Of a stretch of 64,000 nucleotides of DNA, positions 42,592-52,032 are shown one piece after another; within the stretch, counting starts at the first letter, position 1; the number at the start of each line of letters is the position of its first letter. This DNA is from Aureimonas altamirensis. Lineage in GTDB: Bacteria > Pseudomonadota > Alphaproteobacteria > Rhizobiales > Rhizobiaceae. The position numbers were made by a program, and so were the translations under genes. The stretch spans positions 161,746-225,745 of the forward strand of contig NZ_BBWQ01000012.1 in assembly GCF_001463885.1 (NCBI RefSeq), read 5' to 3'. The notes below the pieces were generated by a model. It was not told the DNA's origin. It worked only from the letters and a program-made list of their open reading frames with translations, and ran no database searches.

Positions 42592-42968
42592 ACCTGATCT
42601 ACGCGCTGGCGATCTCGGCGCTGGCGAGCTGCGGGGTCTACTTGCTTCTATCGCGCCACGTCATCCGCATCATCATCGGCGTCGCCATCCTGTCGGCGGC
42701 GGTCAATCTGGTGATCCTGTATAGCGGGCGGATCGTCAGCAGCCTTCCGCCCATCATGCCGGCCGACGTGTCGGAACTGGGCATGGACACCGCAAACCCC
42801 CTGCCGCAAGCGCTTATCCTGACGGCCATCGTCATCGGCTTTGCCTTGACGGCCTTCGCATCGGCGCTTGCGCTCCAGCTGATGCGCTCGAACGGAGCCG
42901 ACGACACGGGCGATCTGAACGATGCGGAGCGCCTCGGCAGCCCCTTCGACGGCGAGGAGCACCGTTGA
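42588..42968 (+). CDS. mrpC: Na+/H+ antiporter subunit C (MrpC, NuoK-like)
   Basis: A 126-residue three-helix protein homologous to NuoK. IRIIIGVAILSAAVNLVILY (about residues 24-43) and NPLPQALILTAIVIGFALTA (about 71-90) are the conserved segments, the latter with the PQALILTAIVIG motif of MnhC. The last 25 residues form an acidic cytoplasmic tail. ATG 42588 overlaps the mrpB stop; the TGA overlaps mrpD by one base. Confidence 0.93.
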   Translation: MNLIYALAISALASCGVYLLLSRHVIRIIIGVAILSAAVNLVILYSGRIVSSLPPIMPADVSELGMDTANPLPQALILTAIVIGFALTAFASALALQLMRSNGADDTGDLNDAERLGSPFDGEEHR

Positions 42969-44473
42969 TGGGGAGCATGATAATGACGAACGCCGTCCTC
43001 TGGCCGGTCCTGGCGCCCGTGCTGGCCGCCGGCCTGACGGCGCTTCTTTGGAATTTCCGCAAGGCGCAGCGGATCGTTTCCATGCTCGGCACGCTGGCGA
43101 CCTTCGTGGCCGGCCTCTACCTGTTACGGCGGGTGAATATGGATGGCGTGGTGGCCGTCCAGTTCGGTGCCTGGGCAGCACCCTTCGGAATCAGCTTCGT
43201 GGCGGATCGGCTGGCCGCCGCCATGGCCGCCATCACCGGCCTCATGGCCCTTGCAACGATGATCTTCGGATCGGCCGACATCCGGCAGCGGGAAGAACGT
43301 GCCGGCTTCCACCCGCTCTTTAACGGGATGCTGGCGGGCGTCAACGGCGCCTTCCTGACGGGGGATATCTTCAACCTCTATGTCTGGTTCGAGATCATGC
43401 TCATCACGGCGATGGGCCTGCTCGCGATCGGCCGCACCCGCGCTCAGCTCGACGGCGTCTTCAAGTATGCCGTGCTGAACCTTCTGTCGACGCTCCTGTT
43501 CCTGATGGCCGTCGGTATGCTCTACGGCGTTTCCGGCTCGCTCAACATGGCCGATATCGCACTGAAGCTGCGCGGCGCGGAACCCTCCCTGACGCTCGTA
43601 ATCGTGGGCGTCCTCCTGTTCTGCGGCTTCGGCATCAAGGCAGGCTACTTCCCGCTGTTCTTCTGGCTTCCGGCCTCCTACCACACGGCGTCGATCACCG
43701 TAGCAGCCATCTTTGCCGGCCTTCTGACGAAGGTGGGCGTCTATGCCTGCTTCCGGGTCTTCACCCTGATCCTGCCCATGGAGACCTCGGGCCTCGGACC
43801 GGTGATGGCGGTGATCGCAGCCGGCACCATGGTGTTTGGCGTCTTCGGGGCCGCGGTGCAATGGGATGTGCGGCGGATCCTGTCTTTCCACATTGTCAGC
43901 CAGATCGGATACATGCTCCTGGGTCTGGCCTTGGCGACACCCGCAGCCCTGGCGGGCGGCATCTTCTATATCGTCCACCACATCATCGTGAAGGCGAACC
44001 TGTTCCTGATCGCCGGCGCCATCCATCGCGGCTCGGGCAGTTTCGATCTACGCAGGAGCGGCGGCCTCCTGGCGGCCCACCCTCTCCTGGCCGTCCTGTT
44101 CCTGATCCCCGCTCTGTCGCTGGGCGGCATTCCGCCCTTGTCCGGCTTCTGGGCCAAGTTCATGGTCATCGACGCCACGTTTGGCGCGGAGCGCTGGTGG
44201 CTTGCGGGCCTAGGGCTCTTCGTCGGCCTGCTCACCCTCTACTCGATGAGCAAGATCTGGGCCGAAGGCTTCTGGAAGCCCGCACCGCAGTGGCAGAAGC
44301 GCAGGCGCCCCGTTCCGGCGCCCTTCTACGCCGCGATCATGCTGCTGGCAGCCCTGACGGTGGCCATCGGGCTCTTCGCGCAGCCATTCGTGGCCTTTGC
44401 CGAAGCGGCCGCCCAGCAGTTGGTGGATCCCACGCAGTACATCGAAACCGTGTTGGGCATGAGGATCGGCTGA
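42968..44473 (+). CDS. mrpD: Na+/H+ antiporter subunit D (MrpD, NuoN/NuoM-like)
   Basis: A 501-residue proton/cation-translocating subunit with about 14 helices. NLYVWFEIMLITAMGLLAIG (conserved Glu in helix 5), KAGYFPLFFWLPASYHTASI with Lys, and LTKVGVYACFRVF are the antiporter-module motifs; IVHHIIVKANLFLIAGAI carries the distal Lys. It starts at ATG 42968, overlapping the mrpC stop by one base, and is followed by mrpE in the same way. Complete. Confidence 0.94.
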   Translation: MGSMIMTNAVLWPVLAPVLAAGLTALLWNFRKAQRIVSMLGTLATFVAGLYLLRRVNMDGVVAVQFGAWAAPFGISFVADRLAAAMAAITGLMALATMIFGSADIRQREERAGFHPLFNGMLAGVNGAFLTGDIFNLYVWFEIMLITAMGLLAIGRTRAQLDGVFKYAVLNLLSTLLFLMAVGMLYGVSGSLNMADIALKLRGAEPSLTLVIVGVLLFCGFGIKAGYFPLFFWLPASYHTASITVAAIFAGLLTKVGVYACFRVFTLILPMETSGLGPVMAVIAAGTMVFGVFGAAVQWDVRRILSFHIVSQIGYMLLGLALATPAALAGGIFYIVHHIIVKANLFLIAGAIHRGSGSFDLRRSGGLLAAHPLLAVLFLIPALSLGGIPPLSGFWAKFMVIDATFGAERWWLAGLGLFVGLLTLYSMSKIWAEGFWKPAPQWQKRRRPVPAPFYAAIMLLAALTVAIGLFAQPFVAFAEAAAQQLVDPTQYIETVLGMRIG

Positions 44474-44814
44474 TGGCAAACTCGCTCACGTCTCGCACCG
44501 TTGCCGGCTCGGAACTCTTCATCGTCTTCTTCCGGGAACTGATGATCTCGTCGTTGGCGGTCGCACGCGCTGCCTTTGCGCGCAACCCGGCAACGCGCTC
44601 GGCGATCGTGGCCGTGCCCGTTACGCTGAAGACGGACCTTGGTATCACAACGCTTGCCAATATGATCACCCTGACGCCCGGCACCTGCTCACTGCATGTC
44701 AGCGATGACCGCAACTGGATCTACGTCCATGCGCTCGATGCGCCGGACACAGAAGGCGTCGTCCGCGGCATCGTGTCGACTTTTGAGCAGCGGATACGGA
44801 GGGTGGAACCATGA
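44473..44814 (+). CDS. mrpE: Na+/H+ antiporter subunit E (MrpE), short form
   Basis: A 113-residue subunit with the MnhE core: LKTDLGITTLANMITLTPGT (about residues 53-72), then VSDDRNWIYVHALD. Many MrpE proteins are 155-170 residues, with two to three N-terminal helices; here that part is reduced to one amphipathic stretch, so this is a compact form. It overlaps mrpD by one base and mrpF by four. Confidence 0.88.
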   Translation: MANSLTSRTVAGSELFIVFFRELMISSLAVARAAFARNPATRSAIVAVPVTLKTDLGITTLANMITLTPGTCSLHVSDDRNWIYVHALDAPDTEGVVRGIVSTFEQRIRRVEP

Positions 44815-45092
44815 TCGAACAGCTCGATCACATACTCAGCATCGTCAACGGCACGCTCATCTCGTTGCTGGTCGTTCCGCTGGCCATGACCTTCTGGCGC
44901 ATGGCGCGGGGCCCCGGCTTCGCCGACCGATTCATCGCCATCGATATGCTGACGGGCATCGCCATCACGCTTGCGGCGCTGACGGCCGATTTGACGGGCC
45001 GCCGGGAATTCCTGGATGTCGCGGTCGGCGTCGCGCTGATCTCCTTCGTGGCGACATGCGCCTTCGCAGCCTTCCTGGAACGGAGACGTTGA
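44811..45092 (+). CDS. mrpF: Na+/H+ antiporter subunit F (MrpF)
   Basis: A 93-residue protein with three helices and the MnhF block ARGPGFADRFIAIDMLTGIA (about residues 32-51), whose Asp residues are conserved. It contributes to the cation pathway between the MrpA and MrpD modules. Start overlaps mrpE by four bases; stop overlaps mrpG by one base. Confidence 0.92.
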   Translation: MIEQLDHILSIVNGTLISLLVVPLAMTFWRMARGPGFADRFIAIDMLTGIAITLAALTADLTGRREFLDVAVGVALISFVATCAFAAFLERRR

Positions 45093-45472
45093 TGAGCGCA
45101 CTGCTTCTCGTCCTTACGGTCGTCTTCAAGCTGATTGGCGTCACCTTCATCTTCGCGGCCGCCCTTGGCCTCATCCGCTTCCGCGATCCGTTCCAGCGCA
45201 TGCATGCCGCAACGAAGGCGGGTACTGTCGGCGCGATCTTCACGGTCCTTGGAACCATATGTTCGATGCAAGGTGTCGGACCAACAATCATTGGTGTCTT
45301 CGTCATAGCCTTCCTGCTGCTGACCGTTCCAGTCGCTGGCCATCTGCTTGGCCGCGCGGCCTACATGTCGGGCGGTAAGATTGACGGGCTCGTTGGCGAT
45401 GACGCACTTACCGGCGTGATCGAGCGGCGGCAAACGTCACTTGAGGAGCGGATCGCAGCCGAACGGAAGTGA
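45092..45472 (+). CDS. mrpG: Na+/H+ antiporter subunit G (MrpG)
   Basis: A 126-residue protein of the MnhG/PhaG family: LGLIRFRDPFQRMHAATKAG (residues 25-44) is the signature, followed by GTICSMQGVGPTIIGVFVIA and a charged C-terminal tail. Last gene of the seven-gene operon. All seven subunits are intact, so a functional antiporter is expected. Confidence 0.93.
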   Translation: MSALLLVLTVVFKLIGVTFIFAAALGLIRFRDPFQRMHAATKAGTVGAIFTVLGTICSMQGVGPTIIGVFVIAFLLLTVPVAGHLLGRAAYMSGGKIDGLVGDDALTGVIERRQTSLEERIAAERK

Positions 45473-45533
45473 TAGGTCTCGTCGACCATCGACTGTTTCG
45501 ACGATCCGGAGGCGCAGACGCGTCCGGGCTCGT

Positions 45534-45704
45534 TCAGGGCACAGGAGAATCCTGGCGCAGTTTATTCGCGCACGCGTCCAGCCTTTTGGCCTTGGACGTC
45601 TTCTGTGCATCGATCCGGTCCTTGTGATGACGCCGGTTGGACCAGAATGCAAAGGCAATGAATGCTGCGACGGCAACAATGACGAGAAGGTCGATCGGGG
45701 TCAT
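45534..45704 (-). CDS. Small single-pass membrane protein
   Basis: A 56-residue protein starting MTPIDLLVIVAVAAFIAFAF: one N-terminal membrane helix, then a strongly basic stretch (SNRRHHKDRIDAQKTSKAKR). I took the ATG at 45704 because it puts the helix at the N-terminus. It converges on mrpG. No family is recognised and the ribosome binding site is weak, so expression is uncertain. Confidence 0.45.
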   Translation of the reverse strand: MTPIDLLVIVAVAAFIAFAFWSNRRHHKDRIDAQKTSKAKRLDACANKLRQDSPVP

Positions 45705-46791
45705 GCATAGTGTCTCTGACGCTGGTAGCCTGTCCAACGTTTTTCCAAGACCTGCATCCGCCTTCTGGCGCCTGCACTCGGCAGGGATATCAATCGCTTC
45801 CCCGCCGTTCGGCAAGATCGCATACTTCAAGACTTTGTGAGGGCTGCACGGCCGCAGCTACTCCTTCAATTGCAAGCTCTCGAGCAACCTGCGTGATCAA
45901 GCCGTAAAGGCTGTACAGTGTATCATCGGCATCGCGCGCCTTGGTATATACTGCAAAGGGCTCCTGTAGGCCCTGTGCGCAGCGATTCTCGGCGCCAACG
46001 ATGGGATGGTCCCAGCCGCCCGCTTTGTTGTCGGCGCAGCTGCAGCTTCAGCATCAACGAGCGTTAAATCGTATTTTCGAAACCGCTGGCTTGGCTGCTG
46101 CCGCGATGTAAAAAGTCGCCAGCGAGTACGTTTCAGTTAGTTCGCGGTTGGATACGGAGAAGGCCAACATCCAACGCGAGATAGCCGAACTCCGCGAAGA
46201 GCTAGCTGCAGAACTGTAAGCTCGTAAGCTTTCACAAAAGGCGTGGATTTGAGAGGACCTTGCAGACGAGGTGTCGCGTCAGTTGTTTGAACATAACCCG
46301 CTCGGCGCGCACCTCCGGGATAATCTTGTCATATCTGACTGATCGAGCGAAAGTGCAACTCGCATTGACGTCTCGACTATATCAATATCTCCGGCGGCAA
46401 TCACCACCGAACCGAGAACGGTCTGACGAAACGATGTTCTCTCTCAACGGCCAAAATGAGGGTGCGTTGCAGCTGTTGGTGGGAAAGGGCTGAGCGTCCG
46501 CTTTGTAGCGAAGGCAGAGTTCGCTTTAATGTCTGAAAAGGGGGCGCCAAGCTGCCGCCATTACGCCAAGCTCACACCGCTCCGACACAGTCTGAGGCGG
46601 CCTGGACCCGGGCGATGTCCTGGCGCGGCGGCGTGCCGTACAGGCGGCGATGCGACCGTTGTTTGGCCCCTTTCGGCACTTCGTCGATGCGACCAAGCGA
46701 CAGAGTTTCACTAGCATTCTGATCAGGCTTCCTCGCGAAACCAACTGCTTATGGGTCGCGGATTCGACCTGCGTTCGGTGCAAACGCAGCA
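45705..46791. other. Long non-coding or decayed region
   Basis: Over 1 kb without an intact gene. Around 46150-46219 there is a short frame reading LDTEKANIQREIAELREELA, a coiled-coil fragment that could be the tail of a lost small protein. Other frames lack any family resemblance. The right part is convergent with the tctA stop at 46792. The region looks like decayed coding DNA between two operons. Confidence 0.5.
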
Positions 46792-48315
46792 TCAGTCTTT
46801 AACATCAAGAAGCGACGTATCTGGCTCCTCATCCTGCCGAACGCCAGTTGCATGATGCCAGCAGCGGAAGATGATCCAAGCAATCAGCAGAAGGCAGACA
46901 ACAGCAAGGCCCACTGCAATCGGTCGTTGCAGGTAATATATGGGGTCCGTGGAACGCGCGAGCGCAATTGCCAGATTCGTCTCCAGAACGCTGCCAAGTA
47001 TGAAGCCGAGCACGGCAGGTATTACGGGAATGTTCGTGATCCGCAGGGCGACGACTAGCGCGAAGGAGCCCAGCATCACCCAGATATCGAACATCGAGTT
47101 GTTCACGGCATAGGCGCCGAAGAACGAAAACAAGGTGATGTACGCGGCCAGGATCGACTTCGGCAACCGCAACAGCACGGCCAGATGCCTCGACAGGAAC
47201 AAGCCCATCAGAACCACGAGTATGTTGACGACGAAGTAGCCGGTAAAGAAGGAGTACATCAATCCCGGTTGCTCGGTGAACAACAGCGGCCCCGGCTGAA
47301 GACCGTGAAGCGTCAGCGCACCGATGAAAACCGCGGCTGCCGCACTCCCCGGTATTCCAAGGGCCAGCAGCGGTATGAGTGATCCGCCGACATTGGCCGA
47401 TGCCGAAGCCTCGGCTGCGAAGAGACCGCTTTCCGAACCCTTGCCGAACTCATCCGGCCTCGACGATAATTTGCGTTCGAGCGAGTGGGCGACGAACGGG
47501 CTGGATTCTGGCCCGATCGCAGGCAGGATCCCCATGCCAAGCCCGAGTAAGGAGCTTCGGAGCAGAAGCCAGCGGTCGTAGGCCACACGCTTCAGGACCC
47601 GCACGACGCTGGACGCGGCCACCGCACCCACGGCCACGCCTTTTTCCCCCCGGATAGCCTCAACGCCAAGCTGGAGCGCCTGTGGCAGGCAAAAGAAGCC
47701 GATCAGAATCGCGACGATGCCCAGCCCGGAATAAAGATCATAAAACCCGAAAGTGATGCGTGGCATCCCGTCGACGGGGCTTATCCCGACCGATGCTATC
47801 GTCAATCCTATGAAGGCCGAGGTGAGGCTTGCGCGTATCGGGGTTTCCATCATCGCGACGACGATCAGGAGGCTGAAGACGACGAGGAGAATGTATTCGG
47901 GTGCACCGAACCGTAACGCCAGTTGCGCCAGCATGGGCGTCAGGAAGATTAGCCCGATGGCGGAAACTATGCCGCCGATACCCGCTCCTACGGCGGAGAT
48001 GCCCAGAGCTTGTGGCGCATCGCCACGTTTGGCCATGGCATGGCCTTCCCAGCCGCTGACGATGGACGCCGGGGTGCCCGGAATGTTGAGGAGGATTGCG
48101 GAGATCGAGCCGCCATAGATCGCACCGGCATAGATGCCGACCAGCATGATCATGCCGTGGTCGGGCGTCATCAGGAACGTTACGGGGACCAGAAGCACGA
48201 TGCCGAACGTCGCGCTGAGGCCCGGGATCGCACCGATGATGATTCCGAAGAATACACCGGCCACGGCCGCAAGTGCGTTGCCGAGTGACAGTGCCTGCAA
48301 GAGGCCGTCGAGCAT
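46792..48315 (-). CDS. tctA: Tripartite tricarboxylate transporter large permease, TctA family
   Basis: A 507-residue inner-membrane protein with about 12 helices and the TctA signatures FFGIIIGAIPGLSATFGIVL (residues 22-41), YGGSISAILLNIPGTPASIV-SGWEG and SGLFAAEASASANVGGSLIP plus LALGIPGSAAAAVFIGALTL. With TctB and the periplasmic TctC it imports a carboxylate using an ion gradient. I start it at ATG 48315, two bases after the tctB stop. The substrate is not citrate by necessity; it probably is the acid used by the divergent enzymes. Confidence 0.94.
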   Translation of the reverse strand: MLDGLLQALSLGNALAAVAGVFFGIIIGAIPGLSATFGIVLLVPVTFLMTPDHGMIMLVGIYAGAIYGGSISAILLNIPGTPASIVSGWEGHAMAKRGDAPQALGISAVGAGIGGIVSAIGLIFLTPMLAQLALRFGAPEYILLVVFSLLIVVAMMETPIRASLTSAFIGLTIASVGISPVDGMPRITFGFYDLYSGLGIVAILIGFFCLPQALQLGVEAIRGEKGVAVGAVAASSVVRVLKRVAYDRWLLLRSSLLGLGMGILPAIGPESSPFVAHSLERKLSSRPDEFGKGSESGLFAAEASASANVGGSLIPLLALGIPGSAAAAVFIGALTLHGLQPGPLLFTEQPGLMYSFFTGYFVVNILVVLMGLFLSRHLAVLLRLPKSILAAYITLFSFFGAYAVNNSMFDIWVMLGSFALVVALRITNIPVIPAVLGFILGSVLETNLAIALARSTDPIYYLQRPIAVGLAVVCLLLIAWIIFRCWHHATGVRQDEEPDTSLLDVKD

Positions 48316-48317
48316 GG

Positions 48318-48812
48318 TCAGCCCTCCGTAAGCGTGTAGACGGCTTCGTCGATCCAGTAATCGACGGCAGCCTTCGGCACGGGGACGAATAGAACGGTGG
48401 TTACAAGGACGGCGAGCGCCAGGACGAAGACCACGGCTGCCACCGCAGCCCGCCATGAGAAACTGCCCATCGATATCAAGAGCGAGGCGACAAGCGCCGC
48501 GGAACTGGCAGCGACGAAGCCGGCCGACGTCAGAACCAGTGCGTAGGCGATCCAGATCGCACATAGCGCAACGATGCGCACCATCTGCTTCCGACCACCT
48601 GCCGGCGTCACATCGGCCACCCGGACCGCTGGCGCGGTCCGCGTCAGGCCGCCTTTTGCAAAAGCCGGTAGAACCGTCGATGCAGCGAGCAGAAATGCGA
48701 TCGATGAAACGACGACCGGGTAGCTCAGAAGACTCGGCGTGTCGTTTATCGCGCCCCCTACCACGAGGGCGAGCGTAGCCAGCAGGGCGAAGGACGCGAT
48801 TGGCTTTAACAT
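48318..48812 (-). CDS. tctB: Tripartite tricarboxylate transporter small permease, TctB family
   Basis: A 164-residue four-helix membrane protein between tctC and tctA, as in known tctCBA operons. Hydrophobic helices lie at about residues 6-24, 34-52, 80-108 and 118-140, with a polar loop (VADVTPAGGRKQMV) in the middle. TctB proteins are poorly conserved, so the assignment rests on size, topology and position. Confidence 0.88.
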   Translation of the reverse strand: MLKPIASFALLATLALVVGGAINDTPSLLSYPVVVSSIAFLLAASTVLPAFAKGGLTRTAPAVRVADVTPAGGRKQMVRIVALCAIWIAYALVLTSAGFVAASSAALVASLLISMGSFSWRAAVAAVVFVLALAVLVTTVLFVPVPKAAVDYWIDEAVYTLTEG

Positions 48813-48865
48813 GAGATCATTCCTGATGAACGTGATGAAACAGGCCTTGCTGCCTCTTCCCTTTG

Positions 48866-49858
48866 TCAGTTCGTCAGTCGACCCGTGCTGGTCAGGAAGG
48901 TTTTCAGCTCCTCGAACGTCTTTTGGTAACTGGCCTTCGTCGCCGCTTCATCGGCCGGCGTCAGCCTCAGGTTTGCGGCTTCGAACGCTGGGCCTGCCGC
49001 GTCGGACTGCAGGGTCGCCAGAAACTCCGCAGCCAACCAGTTCCTGCGATCTTCCGGAGTGTCGTTCGGCACAGCCAGAAAGCGCGTCGCGCCCCAGGTC
49101 TGGCCGGTCATGGGGACGCCGAGCTCCGGGAAGGTCGGCGTGTCCGGCAGGCCGGGGTGGCGCGCATCGCCCGTCACCGCCACGGCGCGCAAGTCGCCGT
49201 TACGGACAAACTGCTCGATCTCGCTGTAGAAGGCCGCGGTTGCATCGACATCGCCGGCCAGCAGTGCGGTTACACCCTGGCGTCCGCCATCGAATGGGAC
49301 GAAGTTGAACTCAACGCCTTGCTGGTCGGCAAGATATTCACTGACGAAGAGAAACATGGAGTTTGGGTTCATACCCACCTGCAGGCGATTGGTTTTCGCA
49401 TGCTCCATGATCTGCGGCAGTTCCATCCCGCCGATATCCGAATCCGTCCGCACGAGCCACACGACAGGGTCGAAGCTGATCGTCGCGATCGGGTCGAACT
49501 CGCCGATATCGAAGCTCGCGTCCCGCAGGAGCACGTCGGTGAAGAGAAATGGATTCGCGATGACGCCGATCGTGTATCCGTCCGCCGCCGCCTGCTTTGC
49601 TAGATAGGTGTGGGCCGCGATTCCAGCGCCGCCAACACGATTTTCGACGCGGAACTGGGTCCCGTTATGCTTCTGGGTCAGGTCGGCGACCGTGCGGGCC
49701 GTCACGTCCACGGCTCCGCCGGCCGGGTACGCCACCACAAGACTGATCGGCCGGCGCGGGAAATCGGAAGGCTTCTCCTGCGCCATCGAAAGCGCCGGTG
49801 CGAACATGATCGATGCTGCGACGAAAGCCGCCATGAGATGCGGTGTGACCGGCTTCAT
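48866..49858 (-). CDS. tctC: TctC/Bug-family periplasmic binding protein
   Basis: A 330-residue periplasmic receptor with a signal peptide (about residues 1-26, ending SMA-QE) and the Bug-family blocks RRPISLVVAYPAGGAVDVTA-RT, VENRVGGAGIAAHTYLAKQA-AADGYTIG and VKVLAV-like AVAVTGDARHPGLPDTPTF-PELG. It hands a carboxylate to TctAB. First gene of the operon, divergent from the LysR gene with a 162-base AT-rich promoter region between. Confidence 0.93.
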   Translation of the reverse strand: MKPVTPHLMAAFVAASIMFAPALSMAQEKPSDFPRRPISLVVAYPAGGAVDVTARTVADLTQKHNGTQFRVENRVGGAGIAAHTYLAKQAAADGYTIGVIANPFLFTDVLLRDASFDIGEFDPIATISFDPVVWLVRTDSDIGGMELPQIMEHAKTNRLQVGMNPNSMFLFVSEYLADQQGVEFNFVPFDGGRQGVTALLAGDVDATAAFYSEIEQFVRNGDLRAVAVTGDARHPGLPDTPTFPELGVPMTGQTWGATRFLAVPNDTPEDRRNWLAAEFLATLQSDAAGPAFEAANLRLTPADEAATKASYQKTFEELKTFLTSTGRLTN

Positions 49859-50020
49859 AGTGTGTTGCTCCTCCCAAGAACAGAGCGACTATGGGCAAGT
49901 GCGAAAATCGTGTCCAATTATTGTTATGAATTGACTGATTATAATAAGATATCGCTGAATGGCTCAGTATGGAACCGCACCGCCTCCAGCTTGGTGGGAG
50001 GTATCGTTACAAGGAAACCC
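49859..50020. promoter_or_regulatory. Divergent promoter region tctC / lysR
   Basis: An AT-rich 162-base gap. ATTATTGTTAT (49917) and ATTATAATAAG (49939) form an imperfect dyad near the middle, a plausible LysR-type site. The LysR ribosome binding site AAGGAAACC lies just before ATG 50021. A similar AT-rich stretch precedes the enzyme operon (50924-50946). Confidence 0.5.
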
Positions 50021-50923
50021 ATGGACCGTCGAAATCTCGAATGCTTCGTGGCCATCGCCGATGAGCGTCATTTCCACCGGGCAGCGGCGCGCTGCAACAT
50101 CAGCCAACCCGGCATCAGCCAGCAGTTGCGAAAGCTGGAGGAGCATCTAGGCGTCGTGCTTATGACGCGCAGCAGTCGGCAGGTTTCGCTGACACCCGCG
50201 GGCGAGGCCTTCCTTCCGGAAGCGCGGCGCATCATCCAGGTGATGGACGATGCCAGCCGCACCGCCCAGCGGGTGGAGCGCGGGGAAAAGGGGACGCTCG
50301 TCATAGGTGCAACCGCCTCCAGCCTGTTTATCCTGGTGCCCGAGGTGATCGAAGCCTTCCGCCAAATACGCCCGGATATCGAGGTGGTGGTCCGGCACAT
50401 GACCACGCAGGAGCAGGAAGCCGCGCTGGAGCGTTCCGAAATCCAGGCAGGCATCTGCCATCCGCCGGTCTCCAACGAACAGCTATCCTGCGAGTTGCTC
50501 GTCACGCTGCCATTCTCGCTGGTCATGCCAGCCGACCATCGCCTTGCATCGCGTCGGACGACCCGGCTTTCCGACCTGCGGGACGAAACCGCGATCCTGT
50601 TTCCAAGGCAGGTCGGACCGCTTCTCTACGACAGCATAATCGCCCTCTTTCAGCAGGAGGGCTTCGTCCCCCGGCAGATCATCGAGGCGTCTCCCGTACA
50701 GTCGATCATCGCGATGGCAGCATGCGGCTCCGGCATCGGTTTCGTAGCATCGCGCGTCCAGCAGATGCAGAGACGCGGCGTCGTCTACCGGGAAATCTCA
50801 GGCCATCGGCCGTATATTACCCTCGGAATTGCTTTCCCAAGCGCCGGGCCGAGCTCCATCGCCAGGGCATTCGGCGAATGCGCCAAGGACGTCAGCGCCG
50901 ACGTCCTCAATAACGAAAAATAA
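50021..50923 (+). CDS. LysR family transcriptional regulator
   Basis: A 300-residue LysR-type regulator. The N-terminal winged helix (NLECFVAIADERHFHRAAAR, recognition helix ISQPGISQQLRKLEEHLG) is followed by a periplasmic-binding-like effector domain (GTLVIGATASSLFILVPEVI). It resembles the BenM/CatR group that senses aromatic-pathway acids. The ATG 50021 has a good ribosome binding site. It lies between tctCBA (divergent) and the enzyme genes (same strand), so it likely controls uptake and breakdown of one acid. Confidence 0.93.
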   Translation: MDRRNLECFVAIADERHFHRAAARCNISQPGISQQLRKLEEHLGVVLMTRSSRQVSLTPAGEAFLPEARRIIQVMDDASRTAQRVERGEKGTLVIGATASSLFILVPEVIEAFRQIRPDIEVVVRHMTTQEQEAALERSEIQAGICHPPVSNEQLSCELLVTLPFSLVMPADHRLASRRTTRLSDLRDETAILFPRQVGPLLYDSIIALFQQEGFVPRQIIEASPVQSIIAMAACGSGIGFVASRVQQMQRRGVVYREISGHRPYITLGIAFPSAGPSSIARAFGECAKDVSADVLNNEK

Positions 50924-51004
50924 TCAATCAATTAAAAACAATCATTAGACGCTATGGGACGGCTGGCCTTACTTCGAAGTCATTGAGGCTCGGAGGAGGC
51001 AGGT

Positions 51005-52000
51005 ATGCGTGTGGTTCTCGTCGGCGAAGCATCGGAGCACAGGGAAAACCTCTTGGCGGCGATGCCGGCTGCGCAGGCGGCCCGGACCGAGGTCGTCGAC
51101 CTTCCACGGGAGGCCGCATACAGCTCTGATTTCGACCACGCATTCCATCCCGACGATGCCGTGGTGACACTGCGCATGCAACGGGGCGGCGCGCCTTTGC
51201 CGCCGATGCGAATGCTTCACGTACCGGGCGCAGGACTGGACGGTATCGATATCGTGCGGCTTTCGCCGGAGACGATCCTTTGCAACGTATTTGAACACGA
51301 GATACCCATCGCGGAATACGTACTCGGTGCGATGCTGGACTGGGAGATCGATTTCACCGCATTGCGGGCCAGCATGACCGACGGCGGCTGGTCGGACAGA
51401 TATCGCAGCCGCACCCCTCACGGGGAACTCTTCGGCAAGACGGTGGCCATCCTTGGCTATGGCCGCATCGGCCAAACCGTTGCATGCCGCGCAGACGCAT
51501 TCGGAATGCGGGTCATTGCGGTAGATCCGATGATGCCGGACAAGACCGACCCCTCGGGCATCGCCGAGCGCATAGACCATCCGCGCGATCTCGCGGAAGC
51601 GGCCCGGGAAGCCGACTACCTCGTGGTTACCTGCCCCCTTACGGACGACAGCACCGGTATCGTGGATGCCAGGGTTCTTTCGGCGCTCGGAACGAACGGC
51701 GTCGTTCTCAACGTTTCCCGTGCCGAAGTCGTCGATGAGGGCGCGCTTTACGCTGCCCTGCAGGATCGCACAATCCGCGGCGCCAGCCTGGACGTCTGGT
51801 ACCGTTACCCCAAAGGGGCGGACGACCAGGTATCGCCGGCGAACCACGATTTCCTTGCGCTAGCTAACGTGAAGGCGACGCCTCACTCCTGCGCCTGGAC
51901 GCGCGAGCTCTCACGCCGGCGCTACGCCCTCATCGCCGCCAATCTCGCCGCCCTGGAAGAGGGACGGCCGCTTTTGAACCGGATCCGGCGCGACGCCTGA
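51005..52000 (+). CDS. D-2-hydroxyacid dehydrogenase (NAD-binding) family protein
   Basis: A 331-residue protein of the D-isomer 2-hydroxyacid dehydrogenase family. The Rossmann motif is AILGYGRIGQTVACRADAFG (about residues 146-165). Arg in LNVSRAEVVDEGAL and His in ATPHSCAW are the expected catalytic residues, but the usual Glu-Pro segment is replaced by LDVWYRYPKGADD, a feature of a divergent subgroup. It should interconvert a 2-oxoacid and a D-2-hydroxyacid. A strong GGAGGAGG ribosome binding site supports ATG 51005. First of three catabolic genes. Confidence 0.88.
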   Translation: MRVVLVGEASEHRENLLAAMPAAQAARTEVVDLPREAAYSSDFDHAFHPDDAVVTLRMQRGGAPLPPMRMLHVPGAGLDGIDIVRLSPETILCNVFEHEIPIAEYVLGAMLDWEIDFTALRASMTDGGWSDRYRSRTPHGELFGKTVAILGYGRIGQTVACRADAFGMRVIAVDPMMPDKTDPSGIAERIDHPRDLAEAAREADYLVVTCPLTDDSTGIVDARVLSALGTNGVVLNVSRAEVVDEGALYAALQDRTIRGASLDVWYRYPKGADDQVSPANHDFLALANVKATPHSCAWTRELSRRRYALIAANLAALEEGRPLLNRIRRDA

Positions 52001-52032
52001 ACGCCGACCCCTTGGAATAGGCAAGACAGCGA

